A stretch of 64,000 nucleotides of DNA from LMUY01 sp965198895 (GTDB lineage: Bacteria; Pseudomonadota; Alphaproteobacteria; Acetobacterales; Acetobacteraceae). Location: assembly GCA_965198895.1 (NCBI GenBank), contig OZ240676.1, forward strand, positions 2,976,001 to 3,040,000, written 5' to 3'. Shown one piece after another: positions 42,783 through 51,354 of this stretch. Numbering within the stretch: position 1 is the stretch's first letter; each line of letters opens with the position of its first letter. The position numbers were made by a program, and so were the translations under genes. Below the pieces are notes generated by a model. It saw only the letters and a list, made by a program, of their open reading frames with translations, was not told where the DNA came from and did no database searches.

Positions 42783-43984
42783 AGCGGGAAGCCTCGCTGG
42801 TGTTCATCCTGCTGACCTTGGCGCTCGATGCGCTCGGGTTCGGCATCGTGGTGCCGATCGTGCCGTCGCTGGTGAAGTCGCTGACCGGCGGCGACACGAG
42901 CCACGCCGCGGAATGGGTGGGCGCCTTGGTGGCGACGTTCGCCGGGGCGCAGTTCATCGCAGCCCCCGTGCTGGGCGGCCTGTCCGACCGCTTCGGCCGC
43001 CGCCCGGTGGTCATCCTGTCGCTGCTTGGCTCGACGGCCAATTACGCCCTGCTGGCCTGGGCGCCGTCGCTGGCCTGGTTGTTCCTGGGGCGGCTGCTGG
43101 CGGGGGCAACGGCGGCCAGCGCCTCGGCCGCCAACGCGTATATCGCCGACATCACCCCGCCGGCCCTGCGCTCCGCCCGCTTCGGCCTGGTGGGCGCCAT
43201 GTTCGGCGCCGGTTTCGTGCTCGGCCCGGCCATGGGCGGGGTGTTAGGCGCGATCGACCTGCGCCTGCCCTTCATGGTGGCCGGCGGGCTGTCGTTGGCC
43301 AATGCCCTCTACGGCGCCCTGGTGCTGCCCGAAAGCCTGCCGCCGGAGCGCCGCCGCGCCTTCAGCTGGTCGCGGGCAAACCCCGTCGGCTCGCTGCGCA
43401 GCCTGGCGGCGGACAAGGTGACGGGCCGGCTGGCGCTGGGCTGGGGCCTGATGTGGTTCGGCCTGGGGGCGCTGCAGAGCGCCTTCGTGCTGTCGACCGG
43501 GCTGCGGTTCGGCTGGGGACCGCAGGAGAACGGCTGGGCGTTGGCGGCGGTCGGCGTCAGCCAGGCCGTGGTGCAGGGCGCGCTGGTCCGCCCGATCATC
43601 CGCCGGCTTGGCGAGCGCAGCGCCGCTTTCGCCGGGTTCGGATGCGCCGTCGCGTCGTATTGCTGTTTCGGGTTCGCGCAGGCCGGGTGGGTCATCTATC
43701 TCGCAATCGTCCTGCAGGGCTTCGGCGCGATCGCTGGCCCGGCGATGCGGGGCATGATGTCCACCCGCGCCGCGGCGGACCGGCAGGGCGAGCTGCAGGG
43801 CGGCCTGTCTTCGGTGGAGGGTTTGACCGCGATCGTCTCGCCCGTTGCCGCGGCGGTCGTGTTCGCGCTGGCGGTTCGGGCGGGGGGTGCCGCCTGGAGC
43901 GGGGCGCCGTTCCTGCTGGGGGCCTGCACCTACGCCGCCGCCGCCGTGGCGCTGCTGCGCTCCCGGGTGGTCGAGCCGGCATAA
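42779..43984 (+). CDS. MFS multidrug/tetracycline-type exporter
   Basis: 401 residues with 12 hydrophobic segments. Motif A GGLSDRFGRRPV lies after TM2, with LGFGIVVPIVPSL in TM1 and a TetA-like start. The gene overlaps mutY by 4 bp and is translationally coupled. Proton-driven drug efflux is likely; the substrate is unknown. There is no adjacent TetR gene. Confidence 0.88.
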   Translation: MKREASLVFILLTLALDALGFGIVVPIVPSLVKSLTGGDTSHAAEWVGALVATFAGAQFIAAPVLGGLSDRFGRRPVVILSLLGSTANYALLAWAPSLAWLFLGRLLAGATAASASAANAYIADITPPALRSARFGLVGAMFGAGFVLGPAMGGVLGAIDLRLPFMVAGGLSLANALYGALVLPESLPPERRRAFSWSRANPVGSLRSLAADKVTGRLALGWGLMWFGLGALQSAFVLSTGLRFGWGPQENGWALAAVGVSQAVVQGALVRPIIRRLGERSAAFAGFGCAVASYCCFGFAQAGWVIYLAIVLQGFGAIAGPAMRGMMSTRAAADRQGELQGGLSSVEGLTAIVSPVAAAVVFALAVRAGGAAWSGAPFLLGACTYAAAAVALLRSRVVEPA

Positions 43985-44015
43985 GGACGAAGAAAGGGGT
44001 TGCTACCGTCGTCGT

Positions 44016-44032
44016 ACGCAAGAATATTGCGT
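44016..44032. promoter_or_regulatory. Perfect palindrome upstream of the desaturase gene
   Basis: ACGCAA-GAATA-TTGCGT has 6-bp arms with a 5-bp centre and ends 22 nt before the desaturase ATG, where a regulator could block transcription. It could be an operator for a dimeric repressor. No regulator gene is adjacent. Confidence 0.4.
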
Positions 44033-44054
44033 CTACTGACTTGCGGAGCAGCCC

Positions 44055-44954
44055 ATGTCCGGAACGATGACGCGCATCCTCACGGGGGCGGAGCTAAAAG
44101 GCCTGACCGCTCGCTCCAACCTGCGCGGCGCATCGCGGCTGACGGTGCACCTGGCGTTCATCATCGTCGCCGGCGTGCTGGTCGCCGTGTCCAACCGGGT
44201 CATGCTGCTGCCCGCGATGGTGCTGCTCGGCATCGCACAGGCTGCGCTGTTCGCGCCGATCCACGAGACGATGCACCAGACCGCCTTCGCATCCCGCCGG
44301 GCCAACGCAGTGGTGGGCTGGCTATGCGCCTGCCCGTCCTTGCTCAACTGGCATTTCTACACCGCTTTCCACCTCGCCCATCACCGCCACACCCAGGACC
44401 CGGCGCGCGATCCGGAGCTGATCGTGCCGCCGCCCTCCACGCTGGACGGCTACATCCTGCGCGTGATGGCGCTGCCGTATTGGCGCACCCGGCTGACCGT
44501 GGTGGCCGATGCCTGGCGGGGCGACCTCAGCCGCTATCCGTACATCCCGGACCGCGCCGTGCCCCGTATCATCCGCAGCGTGCGGGCGATGACGCTGTTC
44601 GTGCTGGCGCTGGCGGCCGTGTCCGCCTGGCTGTTTGGCCCGTGGACTCCGGTGCTGTTCTGGCTCGGCCCGCAACTACTCGGACAGCCGTTCCTGCGCC
44701 TGTACCTGCTGACCGAGCACACGCTGTGCACCGAGGACGATAACGGCCTGACCAACACCCGCACCACGCTGACCAACGGGCTGGTTCGGCTGGTGATGTG
44801 GAACATGAGCTACCACGCCGAGCACCACCTCTATCCGTCGATCCCGTTCCACCGCCTGCCGGACGCCCATCTCGCGATCCGCAGCCGCCTCGCCGTGGTA
44901 CAGGACGGCTACCGCCGCTGGCACGCGAGCTACGTGCGGACGCTGCGAACGTGA
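44055..44954 (+). CDS. Membrane fatty-acid desaturase
   Basis: 299 residues. The three His boxes of membrane di-iron desaturases are HETMHQ (about 74-79), HLAHHRH (about 106-112) and HAEHH (about 255-259), in a protein with about four to six hydrophobic segments. It introduces a double bond or hydroxyl into acyl chains. Length and arrangement fit the FADS/DesA-like group. A palindrome is directly upstream. Confidence 0.9.
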   Translation: MSGTMTRILTGAELKGLTARSNLRGASRLTVHLAFIIVAGVLVAVSNRVMLLPAMVLLGIAQAALFAPIHETMHQTAFASRRANAVVGWLCACPSLLNWHFYTAFHLAHHRHTQDPARDPELIVPPPSTLDGYILRVMALPYWRTRLTVVADAWRGDLSRYPYIPDRAVPRIIRSVRAMTLFVLALAAVSAWLFGPWTPVLFWLGPQLLGQPFLRLYLLTEHTLCTEDDNGLTNTRTTLTNGLVRLVMWNMSYHAEHHLYPSIPFHRLPDAHLAIRSRLAVVQDGYRRWHASYVRTLRT

Positions 44955-44976
44955 AGCCTACCGGAGCAGCCGTAGC

Positions 44977-45113
44977 GTGCAATGCGCTTTGGCATTGCAC
45001 CAAGCCCATGCTGCGATCCCGGCCCGGTGGTCTGCCATGTCGGCCGCAAGGTGGTGCAATGCCAAAGCGCATTGCACCCTACGCTGGCTGTAGGGTGGGC
45101 TTCTAGCCCACCC
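44977..45113. repeat. Inverted repeat pair plus GGGTGGGCT hairpin
   Basis: GTGCAATGC/GCATTGCAC (44977-45000) and GGTGCAATGC/GCATTGCACC (45053-45078) are opposite-orientation copies of the 33830 palindrome. A second palindrome, GGGTGGGCT-TCT-AGCCCACCC (45093-45113), follows. They fill the 190-nt gap between the desaturase and the convergent GST gene and may end both transcripts. Confidence 0.8.
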
Positions 45114-45144
45114 AGACGCACAAATACGGTGGACGAAAAGCCCC

Positions 45145-45762
45145 CTATCGCAGCAATTCGTAGGGGCCGCCGCGCTCCAGCGCCGCTTGGTAGGCCGGCC
45201 GGGCGTGAAGGCGATCCAGGTAGGCGACCAGCGACGGATAGGCCGCCATTCCGCCCCGCGCCAGCGCGGCCTCCAGCGGGAAGGACATCATGATGTCGGC
45301 GATGCTCAACTCGCCGCCGGCCAGGAACGGGGCGTCGCCGAGGTCGTCCTGCACGAAGGCCAGCATGGCCGCGATCTGGCCGTCGATCCGCGCCAGGAGT
45401 GGCGCCGCCGCTTCGCCCAGGCGCGACAGATACAGCTTCAGCAGCAGCGGCGTCATCGCCGAGCCCTCGGCGAAGTGCGTCCAATACGTGGCCCGGCGCC
45501 GCTCGGCCGTGCCCGCGGGACGTAGGCCATCGTACTGCTCGGCCAGATACTCCACGATCGCGCCCGTCTCGGCCACTATCAGGCCGCTATCGTCGATAAC
45601 GGGGGATTTGCCGAGCGGATGGATCGCCTTCAGCTCCGGCGGGGCGAGCATCGTGGTCTTGTCGCGCTCGTAGCGGACCACCTCGTAGTCGACGCCAAGC
45701 TCCTCCAGCATCCACAGGATCCGCTGGCTGCGGCTGTTGTTGAGGTGATGAACGATCAGCAT
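45145..45762 (-). CDS. Glutathione S-transferase
   Basis: 205 residues. The N-terminal thioredoxin-like domain starts MLIVHHLNNSRSQRILWMLEELG with catalytic Ser at SRSQR and cis-Pro in GKSPVI. The helical C-terminal domain includes LAGGELSIADIMM. It conjugates GSH to electrophiles. The ATG overlaps the end of the upstream DUF2237 gene by 7 nt, so the two are probably coupled. Confidence 0.9.
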   Translation of the reverse strand: MLIVHHLNNSRSQRILWMLEELGVDYEVVRYERDKTTMLAPPELKAIHPLGKSPVIDDSGLIVAETGAIVEYLAEQYDGLRPAGTAERRRATYWTHFAEGSAMTPLLLKLYLSRLGEAAAPLLARIDGQIAAMLAFVQDDLGDAPFLAGGELSIADIMMSFPLEAALARGGMAAYPSLVAYLDRLHARPAYQAALERGGPYELLR

Positions 45763-46148
45763 TGCGCGGCGTGCTTTTCCAAATCCTCGAGCGTGCAATA
45801 GTTGAGCGCGCTCTCCTCCGTCGCTTCGAGCGTGACCATCGGGGCGCAACCGGCCTCCAGTGCCTCCTGCCAGCGCGGGGCGCACAGGCACCAGCGATCG
45901 CCGGGTTCCAGGCCGTGGAACCCGAACTCGGGGCGCGGGGTGGACAGGTCGTTGCCCTGTTCGGCGCTGAAACGGAGGAACTCGGCCGTCACCACGGCGC
46001 ACACGGTGTGGCTGCCGATGTCATCGGGACCGGTGTTGCAGCAGCCGTCGCGGAAGAACCCGGTCAACGGGTCGGTGGAGCAGCTCTGCAGCCGGCCACC
46101 CAGGACGTTGCGGCCCGGTGCGCGGCCGCCGGTCTCGTCAAACGGCAT
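45756..46148 (-). CDS. DUF2237 family protein
   Basis: 130 residues beginning MPFDETGGRAPGRNVLGG and containing TGFFRDGCCNTG, HTVCAVVTAEFLRFSAEQGNDLSTP, GDRWCLCAPRWQEA and YCTLEDLEKHA, the standard DUF2237 pattern with several conserved Cys. The function is unknown. It overlaps the MFS gene upstream by 11 nt and the GST gene downstream by 7 nt, giving a tight three-gene unit. Confidence 0.88.
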   Translation of the reverse strand: MPFDETGGRAPGRNVLGGRLQSCSTDPLTGFFRDGCCNTGPDDIGSHTVCAVVTAEFLRFSAEQGNDLSTPRPEFGFHGLEPGDRWCLCAPRWQEALEAGCAPMVTLEATEESALNYCTLEDLEKHAAQC

Positions 46149-47385
46149 GTTTGATCCTTTCGGGGCGGTGCTTCTCGATATTCGGCAGGAAGGCGGTCAT
46201 CAGGCCGATCGCCGGCAGGAAGGCGCAGACGCGATAGACGGCGGTGATGCCGTAATGGTCGGCGAACTGCCCCAGCACCGCTGCACCCAGCCCGCCCATG
46301 CCGAACGCGAAGCCGAAGAACAGGCCGGAGATGGTGCCGACCCGGCCGGGCATCAGCTCCTGCGCGTAGACCAGGATCGCGGCGAAGGCGGAGGACAGGA
46401 TCAACCCGATCGGGATCGTCAGCACCACCGTCCAGAACAGGTTGGCGTACGGCATCATCAGGGTGAACGGCAGCACGCCCAGGATGGAGAACCAGATGAC
46501 GTATTTGCGTCCGATCCAGTCGCCGATCGGCCCGCCGACCAGCGTGCCGAGTGCGAATGCGCCCAAATAGACGAACAGGTAGATCTGGGCCTGCTGCACC
46601 GGCAGGTGGAAACGGTCGATCAGATAGAAGGTGTAGTAGGTGCTCAGGCTCGCCGTGTAGAAATACTTGGAGAAGATCAGCACCAGCAGCACCGCCACCG
46701 CGAACGCGACCCGGCGGGACGGCAGGGGGCCGGTGGTGGCCACCGCCTTCTTGGCCCGGCCTCGTGTGCCGACGGTTTTGGAATACCACCGGCCGACGCC
46801 AAACAGGACGCAGATGCCCAGCAGCGCCAGGATGGCGAACCAGGCCAGGCTGCCTTGCCCGTTCGGCACCACGATGAAGGCGGCGGCCAACGGCGCCACC
46901 GCCTGCCCGAAATTGCCGCCGACCTGGAATACCGACTGCGCCAGGCCGTACCGGCCGCCCGACGCCATGCGCGCCACGCGGGACGACTCCGGATGGAACA
47001 CGGATGATCCCATGCCCACCATCGCCGCGGCCACCAGCAGGGCTGGGAAGCTGCCGGCGCGCGACAGCAGCAGCAGCCCTACCAACGTGAACCCCATCCC
47101 CACCGGCAACGAGTAGGGCATCGGCCGCCGGTCGGTGAACGTGCCCACCACTGGCTGCAGCAGCGAGGCCGTGATCTGGAACGTCAATGTCAGCAGGCCG
47201 ACTTGGGTGAAGCTCAGCCCGTAATTCGTCTTCAGCAACGGATAGATGGAGGGCAGCAGCGACTGCGTCAGGTCGTTGAGGCAGTGCGAGAAGCTGATCG
47301 CCATCAGGATGGAGAACACCGTCCGGTTCACGGCCATGGTGGGCGGCGGCGGCTGCAAGGTCGCCGGATTCACGCTCACGTTCAT
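46138..47385 (-). CDS. MFS transporter, fosmidomycin-resistance (Fsr) type
   Basis: 415 residues and 12 hydrophobic segments. FSHCLNDLTQSLLPSIYPLLK in TM1 is characteristic of the Fsr group. Motif A appears as TFTDRRPMP and GGPIGDWIGRKYV. Proton-coupled efflux is expected. I chose the ATG at 47385 because GGAGGA lies 6 nt upstream; the open frame extends further without support. It heads the MFS-DUF2237-GST unit, which suggests a detoxification operon. Confidence 0.88.
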   Translation of the reverse strand: MNVSVNPATLQPPPPTMAVNRTVFSILMAISFSHCLNDLTQSLLPSIYPLLKTNYGLSFTQVGLLTLTFQITASLLQPVVGTFTDRRPMPYSLPVGMGFTLVGLLLLSRAGSFPALLVAAAMVGMGSSVFHPESSRVARMASGGRYGLAQSVFQVGGNFGQAVAPLAAAFIVVPNGQGSLAWFAILALLGICVLFGVGRWYSKTVGTRGRAKKAVATTGPLPSRRVAFAVAVLLVLIFSKYFYTASLSTYYTFYLIDRFHLPVQQAQIYLFVYLGAFALGTLVGGPIGDWIGRKYVIWFSILGVLPFTLMMPYANLFWTVVLTIPIGLILSSAFAAILVYAQELMPGRVGTISGLFFGFAFGMGGLGAAVLGQFADHYGITAVYRVCAFLPAIGLMTAFLPNIEKHRPERIKHAV

Positions 47386-47413
47386 CGGTATTCCTCCCTC
47401 GGGCGAGCCGGGG

Positions 47414-47839
47414 TCAGACCCCGAGTCGCCGGCTCTCCAGCAATTGGCAGGCGCTGATCCGCCAGGATCCGTCCGCCTCCTGTTCCATCGTATAGCGCGC
47501 GGTATAGGCCAGGCCATCGGGGCCGATAAGCTCGACCATCTGCACGATATCGCCATCCTGGTTCGTGAGGGAGGTGAAATCATACGATTTCGGTCGGTAA
47601 ACCGGCGGGTAGGCTTTTTGCACCATTGCGAGGAAGTTGCCCGACGTTCCGAACAGCCCCTGGATCGTCGGCGCCGCCAGCGCGAATGCCCCTTCGGCGT
47701 CGTCGTGCCGGAAGGCGTCGAGTTGCCGGGTGATCGTGGTTTGGATTGCGGCCTCGTCTGCCGCCGACGGCGTGGCGGCGACGGCGGGCGGGCCGAGCAG
47801 GCAGGCGAGCAAGGCGATCATGGCGATTTGGGCGCGCAT
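47414..47839 (-). CDS. Secreted DUF4864-like protein
   Basis: 141 residues with a signal peptide (MRAQIAMIALLACLLGPPAVAA). The mature part ADEAAIQTTITRQLDAFRHDDAEGAFALAAPTIQGLF resembles the NTF2-like DUF4864 family. AAGGAG lies 5 nt before the ATG at 47839. It ends 28 nt before the start of the MFS gene on the same strand and may be part of that transcript. Confidence 0.75.
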   Translation of the reverse strand: MRAQIAMIALLACLLGPPAVAATPSAADEAAIQTTITRQLDAFRHDDAEGAFALAAPTIQGLFGTSGNFLAMVQKAYPPVYRPKSYDFTSLTNQDGDIVQMVELIGPDGLAYTARYTMEQEADGSWRISACQLLESRRLGV

Positions 47840-47979
47840 GGCGGGCTCCTTCGATGCAATCACGTTACGGCCGAACCGGCTGATCGGTTGCGCCAACGCC
47901 GCATCGTGTCCCGCCGGGTTACCACGGGAACGAGTTCTTAATCATTGTAGCGCATGCTGCACCGCACCATGTGCCACTT

Positions 47980-49011
47980 ATGAAGATCCCGACTCCCACC
48001 CTGCCAGACGTTTTCTCGCCGCTCCGGGGCCTGTCCACGCTCAAGATGGGGTTGGCGGAATTGACCCGGGCGCGCCGCACCTGGACGGGCGCGTTCGCCC
48101 CGTCCGGCGCCGAGGCAGCCGGTGGCGTGTTGGAGGAGGTTGCGGAGTTCGGCGCCAACCCGGGCGAGTTGCGGATGCTGCGGTTCGTGCCGCCGGGTCT
48201 GCCGCCGGGGGCGCCTCTCGTCGTGGTGCTGCATGGCTGCACGCAGACGGCGACCGGGTATGACAAGGGGGCGGGCTGGTCCACGCTCGCGGCCCGGCAC
48301 GGCTTTGCGCTGGTTTATCCGGAACAGGTTCGCAGCAATAACGCCAACCTATGCTTCAACTGGTTCGAGCCGGGCGACATCACGCGCGGGAAGGGCGAGG
48401 TGGCCTCCGTCCGAAGCATGGTGGCCGCAACCGTCGCCAGCCACCGCATCGACCCGGCCCGGATCTTCGTAACGGGGCTCTCGGCCGGGGGCGCGATGAC
48501 CTCCGCCCTGTTGGCGACCTACCCGGACGTGTTTGCCGCGGGCGCGATCATCGCCGGGCTGCCGTATGGCTGTGCCGGGTCGACGCAGGAGGCCCTGGGT
48601 GCGATGTACCACGCCAACGCCCGCCCAGCGTCCGACCGGGGAGAAGCGGTGCGCGGTGCGAGTCCGTTGCCCCAGCGCAAGCCGATCGTCTCCATCTGGC
48701 ACGGCGACGCCGACACCACGGTGGTGCCCGCCAACGCGACGGAACAGGCCAAGCAGTGGTGCGACGTGCACGGATTGCCGGACCAGGTTAGCGTCGCCGG
48801 CAAGGTGGACGGCGCGTCCCATCGCACCTGGTCCGATGCCGGCGGGACCGTTCGAGTGGAGCTGTATACCGTGCCAGGCCTGGGCCACGGCACCCCGATC
48901 GACCCGGCGGCACCCGGAGATCGCGGGGTCGGCACACCCATGCCCCACATGCTCGAGGCCGGCATCTCCTCCACTTGGCACATTGCCCGGGGTTGGGGCC
49001 TTCTCGCGTAG
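47980..49011 (+). CDS. PHB depolymerase-type esterase (LpqC family)
   Basis: 343 residues, alpha/beta hydrolase. VVVLHGCTQTATGYDKGAGW holds the oxyanion turn, VTGLSAGGAMTSALLATYP the nucleophile Ser, and SIWHGDADTTV and a C-terminal GLGHGTPID the acid and His. The family hydrolyses short-chain polyhydroxyalkanoates or feruloyl-type esters. No clear signal peptide is seen. The TAG stop (49009-49011) is formed by the palindromic repeat that follows. The start is uncertain: GTG 47971 or ATG 47980. Confidence 0.82.
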   Translation: MKIPTPTLPDVFSPLRGLSTLKMGLAELTRARRTWTGAFAPSGAEAAGGVLEEVAEFGANPGELRMLRFVPPGLPPGAPLVVVLHGCTQTATGYDKGAGWSTLAARHGFALVYPEQVRSNNANLCFNWFEPGDITRGKGEVASVRSMVAATVASHRIDPARIFVTGLSAGGAMTSALLATYPDVFAAGAIIAGLPYGCAGSTQEALGAMYHANARPASDRGEAVRGASPLPQRKPIVSIWHGDADTTVVPANATEQAKQWCDVHGLPDQVSVAGKVDGASHRTWSDAGGTVRVELYTVPGLGHGTPIDPAAPGDRGVGTPMPHMLEAGISSTWHIARGWGLLA

Positions 49012-49064
49012 GGTGGGCTTCAGCCCATCAGCCCGCGAGGTGGTGGGCTGAAAGCCCACCCTAC
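49008..49064. repeat. 20-bp hairpin repeat supplying a gene stop codon
   Basis: GTAGGGTGGGCTTCAGCCCA pairs with TGGGCTG-AAAGCCCACCCTAC with one bulged base and a 16-nt loop. The left arm contributes the TAG stop of the esterase gene. It is the same family as 45093-45113. It lies between convergent genes and is likely a bidirectional terminator. Confidence 0.85.
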
Positions 49065-49095
49065 ACAAAGAAAGCCCTGTCTTTTCGCGAGGTGG

Positions 49096-50079
49096 TCAGG
49101 CGATGTCGACCACGACGCTGCCGATGGCGCCGCCGGTCTCGACCACCTCGTGCGCCACCGCGATGTCGGCAAGCGGCAACCGCAACCCGACCGCGTGCCG
49201 CAGCACCTTGTGCTTCATCATCGACTGCATCCCGGCCAGCGCCGCGGCCCGGTCGGCGGGGCTCAGCTCGTAGACCAGCATGAATTGCAGCGTGATGCTG
49301 CTGAACAGCATCCAGCCACCGGGGATCGTGACCTCGGGCATGCCGGTGCCGTAGACCACCGCCGTGCCCGGCGGACGCAGCACGCCCGGCAGCAGCTTGG
49401 CGTTCGCCGCCACATCCACCTCCACGACCGCATCGGCGCCGAAGCCGTGGGTCAGGTCGGAGACGCGCTGCATCACGTCCTCCTTGTGGCGGTCGATCAC
49501 GTAATCCGCCCCGGCGTCCCTGGCATGCGCCGCCTTCGTTTCGCTGCTGACGGTGCCGATCACGCGCGCACCCCTGGCCCGGGCGAACTGCACGGCGTAG
49601 TGCCCGACGGCACCCGCCGCACCCATCACCAGCAGCGTGCGCCCCGGCTCGGCACCCGCCAGCCGCACCGCCTGCCACGCCGTCATGGCCGGGATTCCGA
49701 GACAGGCGGCTTCGGCAAACTCGACACCATCGTGCAGCGGCACCGCTTGGTCGGCCGGCAGGGTGATATATTCGGCGGCCGTGCCCCAGGGGCGCTTCCA
49801 CTGGCCGTTCCACAACCACACGCGCTGGCCGACCCGCTTGTCGTTGACCCCGGCACCGACCGCATCGATCTCGCCGGCGCCGTCGCTGTGCGGGATGATG
49901 CGGGCGAACGGCATCGCCCGGCCGGTGCTGCCGCTGCGTCCCTTCACGTCCGACGGATTGACCCCGGAGGTCCGCACCCGCACGCGGACCTCGCCGGGCT
50001 GCGGCTCGGGCGTGGGCACTTCCTCGACCCGCAGCACGTCCTGCGCCGCCCCTTGTCGTTCGTAAAAAGCTGCGAGCAT
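49096..50079 (-). CDS. NADPH:quinone reductase-like medium-chain dehydrogenase
   Basis: 327 residues. The N-terminal GroES-like fold has TSGVNPSDVKGRSGS and the Rossmann motif is VMGAAGAVGHYAVQFARARGARV. There are no structural zinc Cys, which points to the quinone oxidoreductase branch. It reduces quinones or enals with NADPH. The ATG at 50079 has AGGAG 7 nt upstream. It is divergent from the nfu gene. Confidence 0.9.
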   Translation of the reverse strand: MLAAFYERQGAAQDVLRVEEVPTPEPQPGEVRVRVRTSGVNPSDVKGRSGSTGRAMPFARIIPHSDGAGEIDAVGAGVNDKRVGQRVWLWNGQWKRPWGTAAEYITLPADQAVPLHDGVEFAEAACLGIPAMTAWQAVRLAGAEPGRTLLVMGAAGAVGHYAVQFARARGARVIGTVSSETKAAHARDAGADYVIDRHKEDVMQRVSDLTHGFGADAVVEVDVAANAKLLPGVLRPPGTAVVYGTGMPEVTIPGGWMLFSSITLQFMLVYELSPADRAAALAGMQSMMKHKVLRHAVGLRLPLADIAVAHEVVETGGAIGSVVVDIA

Positions 50080-50202
50080 CGTGGGTCTCCTGCGGGGGTT
50101 GCAAGGCATCTACGCCATGACAGGCCTTGCTTCGGCCGACCAATGCGCCATTTTGGTCATATCGAGGACCCTAGCGGTCCGCATTCGAAGGATCTCACCC
50201 AA

Positions 50203-50760
50203 ATGTTCATCGAGACCGAGGGCACCCCCAACCCGGCCACACTGAAGTTCCTGCCGGGCCGGGACGTGATGGGCGCCGGCACCGCCGATTTCGCGACCGC
50301 GTCCGCCGCCGACCGCTCGCCCTTGGCCCAGGCCCTGTTCCAGCTGCCCGGCGTCGCCCGCGTGTTCCTGGGCGGTGATTTCGTGACCGTGACCAAGTCC
50401 GACCTCGCCGACTGGCAGACGCTGCGCCCCGAGGTGCTCGGATCGCTGATGGAGCATTTCGTTGCCGGCCGCCCGGTCATGGAAGGCGCCAGTGACGCTC
50501 TGGACGAGGACGTGGCCCCCGAGGACCGCGAGATCGTCGAGCAGATCAAGGAGCTGCTGGACACCCGCGTGCGCCCGGCCGTTGCCAGTGACGGCGGCGA
50601 CATCGTGTTCCGCGGCTATCGCGAGGGCATCGTGCTGCTGCACATGCAGGGGGCTTGCTCCGGCTGCCCGTCCTCCTCCGCCACGCTGAAGCATGGCATC
50701 GAGAACATGCTGCGCCACTACGTGCCGGAAGTGGTCGCGGTGCAGCAGGTCGAAATGTAG
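50203..50760 (+). CDS. NifU-domain Fe-S scaffold/carrier protein
   Basis: 185 residues. The N-terminal Nfu_N domain (MFIETEGTPNPATLKFLPGR) is followed by the NifU domain with ACSGCPSS (CxxC) that carries a labile [4Fe-4S]. It delivers clusters to targets, here possibly NirB, MutY or respiratory proteins. The start is 10 nt after GAAGGA. It heads a tight set with rutE, tsaB and rimI. Confidence 0.94.
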   Translation: MFIETEGTPNPATLKFLPGRDVMGAGTADFATASAADRSPLAQALFQLPGVARVFLGGDFVTVTKSDLADWQTLRPEVLGSLMEHFVAGRPVMEGASDALDEDVAPEDREIVEQIKELLDTRVRPAVASDGGDIVFRGYREGIVLLHMQGACSGCPSSSATLKHGIENMLRHYVPEVVAVQQVEM

Positions 50761-50766
50761 GCAGCC

Positions 50767-51354
50767 ATGCCGCCGATCGACGAGAGCGCGCGCCGGGCCC
50801 TGCTGCTCGACGCGCGCACGCACTACAAGTGGCTGGATACCCCCGTCGGCGACGACGTGCTCAGGGAGATCTACGGTCTGCTCAGCATGGGGCCGACTTC
50901 CGCCAACTCCTCGCCGGCGCGGTTCCTGTTCCTGCGCACGTCCGACGCGAAGGAGCGGCTGCGTCCGGCGCTGTCCCCCGGTAACGTCGACAAGACCATG
51001 TCCGCGCCCGTCGTGGCCATCGTCGCCTATGATCCGCAGTTCTACGAGCAACTGCCCAAGCTGTTCCCGCACGCCGACGCCCGCGCCTGGTTCGCCGGCA
51101 ACGAGGCGCTCGCGTCCGAGACGGCGTTCCGCAACGGCACGCTGCAGGGCGCCTACCTGATCATGGCAGCGCGCGCTGTCGGGTTGGACGCCGGGCCGAT
51201 GAGCGGTTTCGATACCGCCAAGGTGGACGAGGCGTTCTTTGCCGCGAGCGGCTGGAAGTCCAACTTCCTGGTCAATCTCGGCCACGGCGACGAGAGTGGC
51301 CTGCTGCCGCGATCCCCCCGCCTGACCTTCGACGAAGCCTGCCAGCTGCTCTGA
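50767..51354 (+). CDS. rutE: Malonic semialdehyde reductase/nitroreductase (RutE-like)
   Basis: 195 residues of the FMN nitroreductase fold. MGPTSANSSPARFLFL (FMN binding) and MAARAVGLDAGPMSGFD are the usual RutE marks. RutE reduces malonic semialdehyde in pyrimidine breakdown; other rut genes are absent, so a general nitroreductase role is possible. It begins 6 nt after nfu. Its stop overlaps the proposed CTG start of tsaB. Confidence 0.85.
   Translation: MPPIDESARRALLLDARTHYKWLDTPVGDDVLREIYGLLSMGPTSANSSPARFLFLRTSDAKERLRPALSPGNVDKTMSAPVVAIVAYDPQFYEQLPKLFPHADARAWFAGNEALASETAFRNGTLQGAYLIMAARAVGLDAGPMSGFDTAKVDEAFFAASGWKSNFLVNLGHGDESGLLPRSPRLTFDEACQLL

Noticed and set aside
44977..45113. Possible small CRISPR array
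   Set aside because: Only two palindromic copies in opposite orientation plus an unrelated hairpin, with no regular spacers or cas genes.
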